A DNA stretch of 22,513 bases from Methanobacteriota archaeon (GTDB taxonomy: Archaea; Thermoplasmatota; Poseidoniia; Poseidoniales; Poseidoniaceae), in the NCBI GenBank assembly GCA_018662715.1, contig JABJFP010000070.1, forward strand, positions 1 to 22,513, read 5' to 3'. Positions 6,162 through 14,307 of this stretch are shown piece after piece. Both the position numbers and the translations under genes were made by a program. The notes under the pieces were generated by a model that did no database searches, was not told the DNA's origin, and saw nothing but the letters and a program-made list of their open reading frames with translations. Every line of letters begins with the position of its first letter. The stretch's first letter is position 1.

Positions 6162-9044
6162 TCAATCCCTTCGAATGAGGAAGAGTAGCAAAAGGGCAAC
6201 AATTACCGCTGCACCGATGGCTTGGAGGGTTGTATTGCCGGCCAAATCAAGAACACCTTCTGCGGGTTCGCCTTGAACTACAAACTGCAAATTCTGCCGG
6301 TCTAGAACTCCCGTGTCGGTTGGCTCTGCAGAGAGTGTGAATTTGTAAGCATCAGAAAGTTCAGCCCCGTAGGGCGCTCGGATGGTTGCGTTGATGTACA
6401 AACGCTCTCCTTCGTCCACCATACAAAACAATTCATTTTGTTCATAGGAACAATCACCGTCTTCGCTGTTCAAAACGACTGACCATCCACGAAGGTTTTC
6501 TGAGGTAAAGACTCGGATTTCCGATCGGACATTTCCAGTATTGACAACTGAAATCTCATGCTCAATGGCTTCCCCGCCGTAAACCAAATCAAGTTCTTGA
6601 CGGGCCCCTGCCTCAATGAATTCAAGGTCTTGAATCACTGAGACATCAAGCATAATTGAAACCAGACCCGTACGATTGGCTGCGTTGGAAACGCTTGTCA
6701 CTACAACCTCCAAAAGGCCACCTTGACCTGTTTCAGCGCCTGGGCTAACACGGATGGTCAGTTCAAAGTAAATATGGTAAATTTTTGCTTCATGGCCGAT
6801 CATAAGGCCTTTGTTGAGCATTTGACTTTCGATGTTGCTCGTCGAGTCCCCCAAAATTGGCGCTCCATCTTCAAAAAGGAAGGTCTCGTTGGTCTGGTCC
6901 CAAATCCCATAACCATGTGGGATGTTAATCGGTTCAGTGACAGGAAGCCCATTCAGGGTGAGCGAACGGGTAGCAACCCCTTCAAGCCCGTTCATTGTAA
7001 ACACGGCCTCGTCACGACCATCCCCCCTGTTGACAACCAACAGACCGTAGGTGATTTCTCCATTTGGAGGTAGGATTTTGGAAGCACTTTGAGGGATTTC
7101 ACTGTCCTCTAGAGTCATAGACATTGCAAAGTTCCTGTCCGATAAAATTGCGAGGAAATCTACCTCTCTCTGATTGTCAGGAATGCCATCGTTGTCAAGA
7201 TCTTGGGTGTTCGTATCGCCTTTGTTGCGGACTCGGACAGTGAGGAGTGTATTGTCAAGTTCTTCACCCATTGGGATACTCACGATCAAGTAAACGGTGG
7301 TAGTCGTTTGGGGATTGAGGTTGATTTCTGTGAACTGCATTCCGTTTTCATCTTCAAACACGGTATCCCATTCTGGGCTTTCGGATTGGTCAACAACTGA
7401 AAGAGCCATTCGGTCGCGAACGTTACCCATATTCGAGATTTCAATCGGGAAACTCACATCGGTCAAGGAACGCCCTGTTTGTTCGGTTGCAGGCGCCATC
7501 ACTTCAAAGTCATGGATCTCTCCAATCGTCACTCGCAAAACAACACTATCGTAGGTCGCCCCCCCGCTTGATGGAAGAACTGAAAGTGTGATTTCAACGG
7601 CTTCTGTTGCAAGAGCTCCTCGCGGCACACGGACCGTCAAATCGACAGAAACTGAATCTTGATTCCCGTGACGAGAACCAACCAGTACGGTTGACTGTTC
7701 CAATTGGATCGCCCAACCAGATGGTGCACTTGATGAGGAGATGCGCAAGTTATCCTGCCCATTCCCTTGATTTGCGACTGTAACAACAGTGGATTTGTTT
7801 GAACCTGGGTCAATCCTATCAAGCAATGATGTTGCAAGTGAAATACTTGCCCCGTAAGATTGGCCAACAACGACGCGCAGTTGTTTTTGACAGTCCGGAT
7901 CAACACTGCTTCCATCCTTTCCAAGAATTGTAATTACTGCTTCAGAGCCCGCATCTATTGAATCATCAGGAGACACATCCAAATCAACTGAAACGGTTCC
8001 CGCTCCGTTATTGTAACGAAGAAGTCGGGACGAGGCTCCATCTACACTTATCCACCCTGCTTTACTTCCAGTAGACGCAACGGTAACCGTCCAATCTACG
8101 TTTCCGGTGTTGCTAAAGGTGGCTGTTAGTGAACCTTCTTCACCAGGATTAACCGACATTGAAGTCTTGCTGAGTTCAACTGAACACGTCTTGAGTTCAG
8201 GGACAACGAGTTTGAAATCATCCGTGTCTTTTGCCTCTTGTGAAGGGTCGTTGGTTACCGTGCCCGTGACATCCCAGCAGTAGTCGTCAGCAGATTGACC
8301 ATCCGGAATTTCAACGGTGGCAGTGATGGTTTCGACATCTTCGCTATCGAGATTGACCGATGTTTCACTGAGCGTGACGGTAAATTCAGAGGTACTACCG
8401 CAGCCAGGTCCAGAGTTTTCTTCAACGGCCAGAGCAATCGTTTCGTTCGTCTGCCCGGTGTTTTCAACATCAATTCTGAAGTCAAGTTCATCTTCACCGG
8501 CCCAATCTTGCTCCTTGTCACCGCTGTTAACGGTGAGTTCAACACCAAACACTGCACTTCCTGAACCATCGCCAGCAGTTGTTGTAACGGTCGTTGTTTC
8601 TTGAGCAGGGGCTCCAGCAACATCAGGTGGAGTTGCCTGTTCGTTGGCGTTGACTGTTACCGTTGTATCACAGGTCCCCTCAGCCGCTTGAGTGAGCGTC
8701 ACGTTCATTGTAGCCTCCTCGTAGGCACCGGATTCAATTGGACCGGGGATCTGAGTAATACTGGAAGAATAACCGTTGCACTCCTGCGTTGCTTCTTGAG
8801 ATGTGCTCAACTGAACGGTTACCGGATTTGACCCTGTATTTCGAACACGAATGACGTATTCGCCTGATTCGCCCGGATTAATTTCCAAAGCATTGGGAAT
8901 TGGAGTAACTGTGATTGCCGCATCCCTCGCGCCGTCAGCAGAAACTGTTGGGGCAACCAACGGCAGGACAGACAGCGACATCAAAACGACGAGGAAGAGC
9001 GCCAAACGCTGGTGGGGAGCGGCCGCGCCGTCACGAGGTACCAT
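6162..9044 (-). CDS. Secreted, membrane-anchored Ig-like (NEW3-type) repeat protein
   Basis: A 960-residue cell-surface protein with no recognised enzyme domain. A signal peptide is visible (hydrophobic 14-32, ending VSADG near 38). The outer part is a chain of about seven beta-sandwich repeats of 100-160 residues. These carry NEW3/CARDB-like features: a polar N-x-G turn (NTGSNP, NTGQTN, NTGNVD, NQGNGQD, NMGNVRD, NRGDGRD, NTGNVRS) and, in some, a GW strand followed by I-P-x-G or V-P-R-G. One membrane helix (940-957) and a short RRD tail end it, giving a type I topology with almost no cytosolic part. Cysteines fall in pairs within repeats (89/125, 215/256, 287/385, 865/874), suggesting disulfides. 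DLDNDGIPDNQ (615-625) resembles a calcium-binding loop. GAGGCGAGGG precedes the ATG. Last gene of the surface block; the role, binding or scaffolding, is inferred. Confidence 0.85.
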   Translation of the reverse strand: MVPRDGAAAPHQRLALFLVVLMSLSVLPLVAPTVSADGARDAAITVTPIPNALEINPGESGEYVIRVRNTGSNPVTVQLSTSQEATQECNGYSSSITQIPGPIESGAYEEATMNVTLTQAAEGTCDTTVTVNANEQATPPDVAGAPAQETTTVTTTAGDGSGSAVFGVELTVNSGDKEQDWAGEDELDFRIDVENTGQTNETIALAVEENSGPGCGSTSEFTVTLSETSVNLDSEDVETITATVEIPDGQSADDYCWDVTGTVTNDPSQEAKDTDDFKLVVPELKTCSVELSKTSMSVNPGEEGSLTATFSNTGNVDWTVTVASTGSKAGWISVDGASSRLLRYNNGAGTVSVDLDVSPDDSIDAGSEAVITILGKDGSSVDPDCQKQLRVVVGQSYGASISLATSLLDRIDPGSNKSTVVTVANQGNGQDNLRISSSSAPSGWAIQLEQSTVLVGSRHGNQDSVSVDLTVRVPRGALATEAVEITLSVLPSSGGATYDSVVLRVTIGEIHDFEVMAPATEQTGRSLTDVSFPIEISNMGNVRDRMALSVVDQSESPEWDTVFEDENGMQFTEINLNPQTTTTVYLIVSIPMGEELDNTLLTVRVRNKGDTNTQDLDNDGIPDNQREVDFLAILSDRNFAMSMTLEDSEIPQSASKILPPNGEITYGLLVVNRGDGRDEAVFTMNGLEGVATRSLTLNGLPVTEPINIPHGYGIWDQTNETFLFEDGAPILGDSTSNIESQMLNKGLMIGHEAKIYHIYFELTIRVSPGAETGQGGLLEVVVTSVSNAANRTGLVSIMLDVSVIQDLEFIEAGARQELDLVYGGEAIEHEISVVNTGNVRSEIRVFTSENLRGWSVVLNSEDGDCSYEQNELFCMVDEGERLYINATIRAPYGAELSDAYKFTLSAEPTDTGVLDRQNLQFVVQGEPAEGVLDLAGNTTLQAIGAAVIVALLLLFLIRRD

Positions 9045-9082
9045 ACCCTCGCCTCAGAGTCATCCTATCAAAACCCTATGCT

Positions 9083-9111
9083 CTTTTTGAGTCAAAAACC
9101 GGCTCAAAAAG
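9083..9111. terminator. Hairpin immediately after the S8 peptidase gene
   Basis: Perfect 9-bp inverted repeat CTTTTTGAG / CTCAAAAAG around an 11-base loop that itself contains a T5 run on the minus strand. It starts two bases beyond the peptidase stop codon, in the 69-base gap before the next gene. The position and T-richness fit a terminator or 3'-end processing signal. The following gene could still be reached by read-through. Confidence 0.5.
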
Positions 9112-9113
9112 CC

Positions 9114-12100
9114 TCAGGCTTGAACAAAGTGTTCTGAACTTCCGGAGCAATTAACGCACTGTTCAAGCTGAGTGGCCTTGCAGTTGCTATGAGGAGTCCC
9201 ATGATACCGAGCGCCACACGAAGGACATCCGAGCGTAGGCCCGATGACTGGCTCTCTACACGACCAGCAAATAGGGGCGGGAGTGGCCACCACAGCAGGC
9301 TCTGGTAGAACATTAACCGGGAGTTGTGTCGCAGCATGGGTTTGATGATTCTTGAGTGGAAGTGTTTGCTGATTTTGAGGACTCGGCGTTCGGCGAAGGA
9401 CTCCTGCCCCAAGTGCACCAAGAACGACGAGGAGAACAGCCAAGCCCATGACCACAGACGTGGTGCTCAATCCTGATGTCAAGGAACTACCAATTGGTTC
9501 TCCTTCTGAAGTTGCAGCGAAGGAAAACGAAGCTGAGGAATCCTCATTTCCGACCAAATTCAAGGTCACTGTAGTTTCTCCGGGCTTATCGGCGCGTAGG
9601 TCCAAACGAACCAGCGTTGATTGCCCAACTTCAAGTTCAATGATATCGTTTCCGTCAATCGAAGCCGACCAATCATCTCCTGCATCTACACGCACTTGAC
9701 GTTCAAAGCGAGTGTTTCCGGTGTTCGTGATTTCAATCACAGCTTGACCGCTGTTCCCGGTCTTGAAAGCCGGGATGCTTTCAACCTCCCATCCAACGAT
9801 TTCATTTTCACCAACGAGAAGGCCAATTGTCTGAGTCAGAAGTACATCCTCGCCTTCAAGCGTCACGGTAAAGGAAGGCTCAGTCAATGGCGCAGCCCCA
9901 TTCGCAATGAGGATAGAGCATTTGAGCGGGACCAATTGATTGAACTCAACAGTCGCAGAGAAAGAGCAGTCTCCAAACAAGCCCGGGCCGGTTTGCAAAC
10001 TGACGCTTGGCGCCCATGGCGTGGTTGCATCGTTACTGACTAGCCATGTGAATTCCATGGCTTCTCCTGTTGGGTGAGACCCTGAGCCTTGAGGTGTTGA
10101 AAAACTGGTACCATCAAGGAGTTCTAATCCTACAAAGGTGAGCGAGGGGGCGGCTAAAGTCTCAACGACCAAATCCCCGTTCCAAGAAAACACATTGGTC
10201 GGCACCTCAAGGTTGAATTGAATCGCGCCTGATTTCGCTGCGCCGTTTCCTTGTAACGTATAGAGAAGGCTTGTACTGCTTCCCCATGCCATGGAAACCG
10301 GTTCAATTGGAGAGGTAATGGACCATCCCGAAGGAAGGGTAAACGATGGGGTCAATTCAAGGTTAATATTCCCGCTGTGTTCAACCGAATACAGCAGGGA
10401 AACAGTGGAATTAGGGCTTAGTTTCGAGTACGAAGACTCAAGATGAATGTAAACATCTCGAACGGTTTCTACTTTGATAGGGATCTCAAAGACCACCGAT
10501 TTTTGAAGTTCAGTTTGACTGATAGCAATCAATTCAACCACACGTTCAGCACCTGCTGCAGTCAATACCAGCGGGGGCGTGAGCACAAGGTCAACCGATC
10601 TGTAGGCGCCACTGTCAATCAGTCCTGTAGAACCCGACAAGGCCCCTCCTTCACTGCCCAAATTTGAGAACCCAGCGTTCCAACCCGTTGGAGGTTCAAG
10701 GAATAAATCGTAACCAATGGCTGTGTTTCCATTATTGATGAAACGAACCGTCAGGTTGGTTGGGTTTGATGGATGTACTGGAACGATGGAATAGTCAAAC
10801 TCAAGGTTTGCATTGGCCAAGTCTGGAACAATAAAACTGAGTTCAAATGGATACGTCACGCCGTTGTCTACATCAAGGCCGAGCAGGTCAATCCGATAGT
10901 CACCTGGTTGAGGTGGCGCTGGATGAACCAATGTAACCGTGATGTATTGTGATTCTTGTCCTTCAAGACTGAAATTTGAAGTGGTACTTCCAATATACCA
11001 AGGTAGGCTTTGTCCGTTAGCGCTGTTAACGACTTGCCCGGTTTGCATTGAAGCATTTGTGGAAATCAGAGCCGTATTTGTCAAGGTGAGATTCCAGGAG
11101 GTTGTCGTGACATTTGTTTCAGATAGGGTCATGGTTGCGGAGGGGGATTCCAGTTTCACACCGGGGGCAGTAATGTTCACCGTGATGTCGTGCCGATTGT
11201 TATTTTCCCGAATCTCTTCAAGAGTGTCGTCTGGGTCAATGATGAATGAAAGTGTGCTTGTTCCTGCAGACTGCGGCGTCCAATCCCAAACCATTTTCTT
11301 GGTAGAACCTGCCCCTAAGGCTGTTGATTTGCGGCTTATTTCGGTTCCATCAACCTCAAAGATAACGGGGAAGGAGTCGGCCAAAACGTTTCCAAAGTTG
11401 AACACTGAAGTTGTCAACTGAACCGGATCGCCTACTTGTGGAATACCGACGTTCATCTGGAATTCTTCGGGTTCCATCATCGGGTCTGGTCTCAAGTCAT
11501 TCACGCCATGCCCTAGGACAGCAACGGCATAGGGTTGGGTTTTGGAACCGCTGTGTTGCCCGTCTTGGATTTTAACCGTCCACGTCCCAGGCATGGCAGC
11601 ATCGATGAGTACTACTTCCAAATTGTTCACTGTATCTCTTGAACCGCCGGTTGTTGAACGGCCGTTGGCAAAGTCATTGCCCAAGTAAGTCGTCCCGTCA
11701 GGAGAGGTGACAATGAGGTCAAGGTCATTGACAAGTTGGGCATTGGAGAACCTTGAGCCTCGTTCGTCAGACCATGTCAAGACGGCTTTGAACAAACCAG
11801 AGGCTTGAGATACGTTGAATGAGTAAGTTTTGCTGTTGCCAGTACCTGAAAGTATCGAACGGTCATCAACCCAAATACCCTGTCCTGTTGGCGGAGCAAG
11901 CGTGTTACGCAAGTTAATTCGGCCCCAGCCCTCATCGTCGTTGGGTATGTTTCTTGACCCTACATCTTCGGCTCCAAGAACCAAGAGTGCCTTTACCAGA
12001 GCGCCTTGAGGCGAGGGGCGTTGTGCGATTTCCTCCAAGTATTCCCGAATCATCAAGGCCATACCGGCAGCATTGGGGGTAGCCATTGAGGTCCCTGTAT

Positions 12101-13658
12101 ATTCGAGGTAGTAGGAATTGCTCCATGTTGAACTGCCGGTATCTGTTGCTTCCTGGGCACGGCATGAACGAACGTATCCTCCCGGTGCGATGAGATCGGG
12201 TTTGATACGGTCATCATCTGTTGGGCCTCGTGATGAACCTTGCATAATTGAATCCGGAGCGCCATTGTAGCGGTTTTGATGGTTTCCAACCGAAACGACG
12301 TTTTTCGCAGTAGCCGGAGGTGAGACGGTTCCTGAATCAGGGCCGTCGTTTCCTGCAGCGAACAGAATGGTCAACCCTTCTCTCCCACTGTAATAGCGGT
12401 CATAGTAACTTGCTCTGTCATCCACATCCTCAGTTTCTGAATTGTACTTTCCTTGTTGGCTGGCTGAACTTGAACCCCAAGAGTTGGTGTGGGTGCGTGC
12501 ATCGGCATTGTAAGCCGTATTCAGCAGATTGTTGAGAGAGGGTGATTGAAAATTGCCGGTATTGTCATTTTCCATGGCTTGGAAGTACAAATCTGCGGCT
12601 CCAGCGACACCAGAATATCCTCCACGCGTTCCATCACCAAGAACGGTGCATGACACGTGAGTTCCATGGCCTGAGTGTTTATCGGCAGTAGAGCCATCTC
12701 CAATCACGTCAAAATTTCCGACGACACGAGAACCAAAATCACCGTGGTCGTCATCCAGTCCAGAATCTGCAACCGCTACAACTTGGCCTGAGCCGTCCAA
12801 ATCGGTGGTAAAGTACGTCTTCATGGTATTGGTTTCCATATGACCTCGGGCGTTATCGTTGAACGCAGCAAAAGCCGGGTCTGGACGAAGATACATGACC
12901 GATGGTTGCTGCATTATGGTGAGGAGGTTTCCTTCCTCCACAAATCCCTCGTAGCGGCCATCGTCCCAAGCTCTCGCTTGCTCAAGTCCTGTATGTGCAA
13001 CATCACCGAGATGCTGGTCAATGACCCCGTTTCCGTTGTCCGTTAACGTCACCCGTTCCATGGGTCCCTCATCGTTGCGCCATCCTTCCAATCGCACCAA
13101 CATGGAAGCGATGGCTTCTTCGCCGCCTTCCATTAAAAGAAGGTCCATCAGGGTCGATTCTACGAGCATACCTTTGGGAACTTCATGACTTGCGGCGATT
13201 CCTTGGACCTGCTCTGATGTACGCAGTGCAGTCGGGGTACCTTGTACCATGAGGCCCGATGGGGCGATGAATTCTCGAACTTCAAGCCCGTTGATGGAAG
13301 AGAGTTCGTTTCGTACTTCTGTGAGGCGAACTTCATCAGAAACGAGCAACATCAAGAGGTCAAAACGAGGCTCCATCCATTCAGAGGGAACTGGACGGTG
13401 CAGTTGTAAACCGTTCATGTCAAAGGTTCCAAAAGGGCCTGCTGCGAGGATATCGCGTTGTTCATCTATCAACGATTCGTCGAGGATTCCCACAGCATCA
13501 TGATAGACATTTTCCTTAATATCAAACCGAACCCACTCCGGCTCCAGAATCTCTTCAGAGTCAATTCTTGAGTTCTCACTCATCATTGGACTCGTTGATG
13601 CAACGAGCAGGAGGAACAAGAAGAGGATGACCCATCTTCGGTTTTGTCCACCTGACAT
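9114..13658 (-). CDS. Membrane-anchored subtilisin-like (S8) ectopeptidase with cytosolic RING-like zinc tail
   Basis: A 1514-residue serine endopeptidase expected to act outside the cell. Signal peptide about 8-25. Residues about 60-270 form a propeptide-like region. The catalytic domain (about 285-590) shows Asp298 in VVAVADSGLDDDHGD, His331 in HGTHVSC, oxyanion Asn437 in AAGNDGP, and Ser524 in GTSMATPNAAG, so it should be active. Residues 610-715 form a beta domain (LVNDLDLIVTSPDGTTYLGND) like that of the KP-43-type subtilases. A CARDB domain follows (about 725-832; DPDDTLEEIRENNN), then several Ig-like repeats to 1385. One membrane helix (1399-1421) is followed by RR, a Pro/Gln linker, and a Cys/His module (C1464, 1467, 1478, 1481, H1486, H1490, C1493, 1501, 1504). 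A GGAGGGG sequence eight bases before the ATG supports the start. Nutrient-protein degradation is the likely role, by inference. Confidence 0.93.
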   Translation of the reverse strand: MSGGQNRRWVILFLFLLLVASTSPMMSENSRIDSEEILEPEWVRFDIKENVYHDAVGILDESLIDEQRDILAAGPFGTFDMNGLQLHRPVPSEWMEPRFDLLMLLVSDEVRLTEVRNELSSINGLEVREFIAPSGLMVQGTPTALRTSEQVQGIAASHEVPKGMLVESTLMDLLLMEGGEEAIASMLVRLEGWRNDEGPMERVTLTDNGNGVIDQHLGDVAHTGLEQARAWDDGRYEGFVEEGNLLTIMQQPSVMYLRPDPAFAAFNDNARGHMETNTMKTYFTTDLDGSGQVVAVADSGLDDDHGDFGSRVVGNFDVIGDGSTADKHSGHGTHVSCTVLGDGTRGGYSGVAGAADLYFQAMENDNTGNFQSPSLNNLLNTAYNADARTHTNSWGSSSASQQGKYNSETEDVDDRASYYDRYYSGREGLTILFAAGNDGPDSGTVSPPATAKNVVSVGNHQNRYNGAPDSIMQGSSRGPTDDDRIKPDLIAPGGYVRSCRAQEATDTGSSTWSNSYYLEYTGTSMATPNAAGMALMIREYLEEIAQRPSPQGALVKALLVLGAEDVGSRNIPNDDEGWGRINLRNTLAPPTGQGIWVDDRSILSGTGNSKTYSFNVSQASGLFKAVLTWSDERGSRFSNAQLVNDLDLIVTSPDGTTYLGNDFANGRSTTGGSRDTVNNLEVVLIDAAMPGTWTVKIQDGQHSGSKTQPYAVAVLGHGVNDLRPDPMMEPEEFQMNVGIPQVGDPVQLTTSVFNFGNVLADSFPVIFEVDGTEISRKSTALGAGSTKKMVWDWTPQSAGTSTLSFIIDPDDTLEEIRENNNRHDITVNITAPGVKLESPSATMTLSETNVTTTSWNLTLTNTALISTNASMQTGQVVNSANGQSLPWYIGSTTSNFSLEGQESQYITVTLVHPAPPQPGDYRIDLLGLDVDNGVTYPFELSFIVPDLANANLEFDYSIVPVHPSNPTNLTVRFINNGNTAIGYDLFLEPPTGWNAGFSNLGSEGGALSGSTGLIDSGAYRSVDLVLTPPLVLTAAGAERVVELIAISQTELQKSVVFEIPIKVETVRDVYIHLESSYSKLSPNSTVSLLYSVEHSGNINLELTPSFTLPSGWSITSPIEPVSMAWGSSTSLLYTLQGNGAAKSGAIQFNLEVPTNVFSWNGDLVVETLAAPSLTFVGLELLDGTSFSTPQGSGSHPTGEAMEFTWLVSNDATTPWAPSVSLQTGPGLFGDCSFSATVEFNQLVPLKCSILIANGAAPLTEPSFTVTLEGEDVLLTQTIGLLVGENEIVGWEVESIPAFKTGNSGQAVIEITNTGNTRFERQVRVDAGDDWSASIDGNDIIELEVGQSTLVRLDLRADKPGETTVTLNLVGNEDSSASFSFAATSEGEPIGSSLTSGLSTTSVVMGLAVLLVVLGALGAGVLRRTPSPQNQQTLPLKNHQTHAATQLPVNVLPEPAVVATPAPICWSCREPVIGPTLGCPSCGARYHGTPHSNCKATQLEQCVNCSGSSEHFVQA

Positions 13659-13715
13659 GAATTCCCCTCCCTCTCCTGCACTTTATCGCTTCGCTTCTCT
13701 TGGACAAACGATGCT

Positions 13716-14303
13716 TCAGTTAATTGGCCAATAATGTCGCGGAGCCTTATCCATGAAAATTTCTTGAGACCACTCGCCTACCGGATGACTCTCTTGGTTA
13801 ATTTCTCGCAATTGTCCTGAATAATCTGTGTAACTTAACGAGACCACAAGTTGATAATCGTCCCATACCGTATGACCAATAATCATCATCTCTAATTCAT
13901 CTCCTGCAATGGATGAGTGAGCCGAAATCCGACTGATTGATATTTCCATGTGGTCGAGGTAATCTCCATCATCTGTTTGAAACTCAACTCGGATTTCCAC
14001 ATCGATAATATCCCTGCTACCATCATTGTGAATTTCGGACATAACGAGGTGACCGCCACGCTGCATGTAATGCGTTTCAAGTAAGACTGAATCGCGCGGA
14101 AGAAGCCAGTACCATCCGCTGAAGGCTAGCATAATGAAAAGAAAGACGACTGCTCCTGCCATCCCGACCCTTGAAGGAGTGATTTCTTTTCCAAGTGTTT
14201 GGAGCAGTTTAGCAGCCTCTTGGGCGGCCTCCCACGCTTCAAGGTCTTCACCCTCAAGCGTTTCACGGTCACTACGAAGGTCTTCGGCAGTTGGTTGACT
14301 CAT
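13716..14303 (-). CDS. Single-pass membrane protein of unknown function, coupled to the 1554-residue protein
   Basis: I do not recognise this 195-residue protein. An acidic, helical N-terminus (1-44, EGEDLEAWEAAQEAAKLLQ) is followed by one membrane helix (about 47-67, ending GWYWLLPRD) and about 125 residues of alternating beta-type sequence (HLVMSEIHNDGSRDIIDVEI). That sequence resembles a small Ig-like or FxLYD-type domain. There is no signal peptide, so the N-terminus is probably cytosolic and the C-terminal domain outside. The open frame runs back to an ATG at 14360, but that would overlap the preceding gene by 53 bases. The ATG at 14303 lies four bases after the preceding stop and follows GGGTGAT, so it is chosen. 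No cysteines. Coupled translation suggests it partners the upstream exported protein. Confidence 0.8.
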   Translation of the reverse strand: MSQPTAEDLRSDRETLEGEDLEAWEAAQEAAKLLQTLGKEITPSRVGMAGAVVFLFIMLAFSGWYWLLPRDSVLLETHYMQRGGHLVMSEIHNDGSRDIIDVEIRVEFQTDDGDYLDHMEISISRISAHSSIAGDELEMMIIGHTVWDDYQLVVSLSYTDYSGQLREINQESHPVGEWSQEIFMDKAPRHYWPIN

Positions 14304-14307
14304 GAGA

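Noticed and set aside
5920..6165. 81-residue frame overlapping the nuoA start
   Set aside because: Its sequence is low in plausible structure, it runs through the T-tract and the nuoA coding region in another frame, and it resembles no family.
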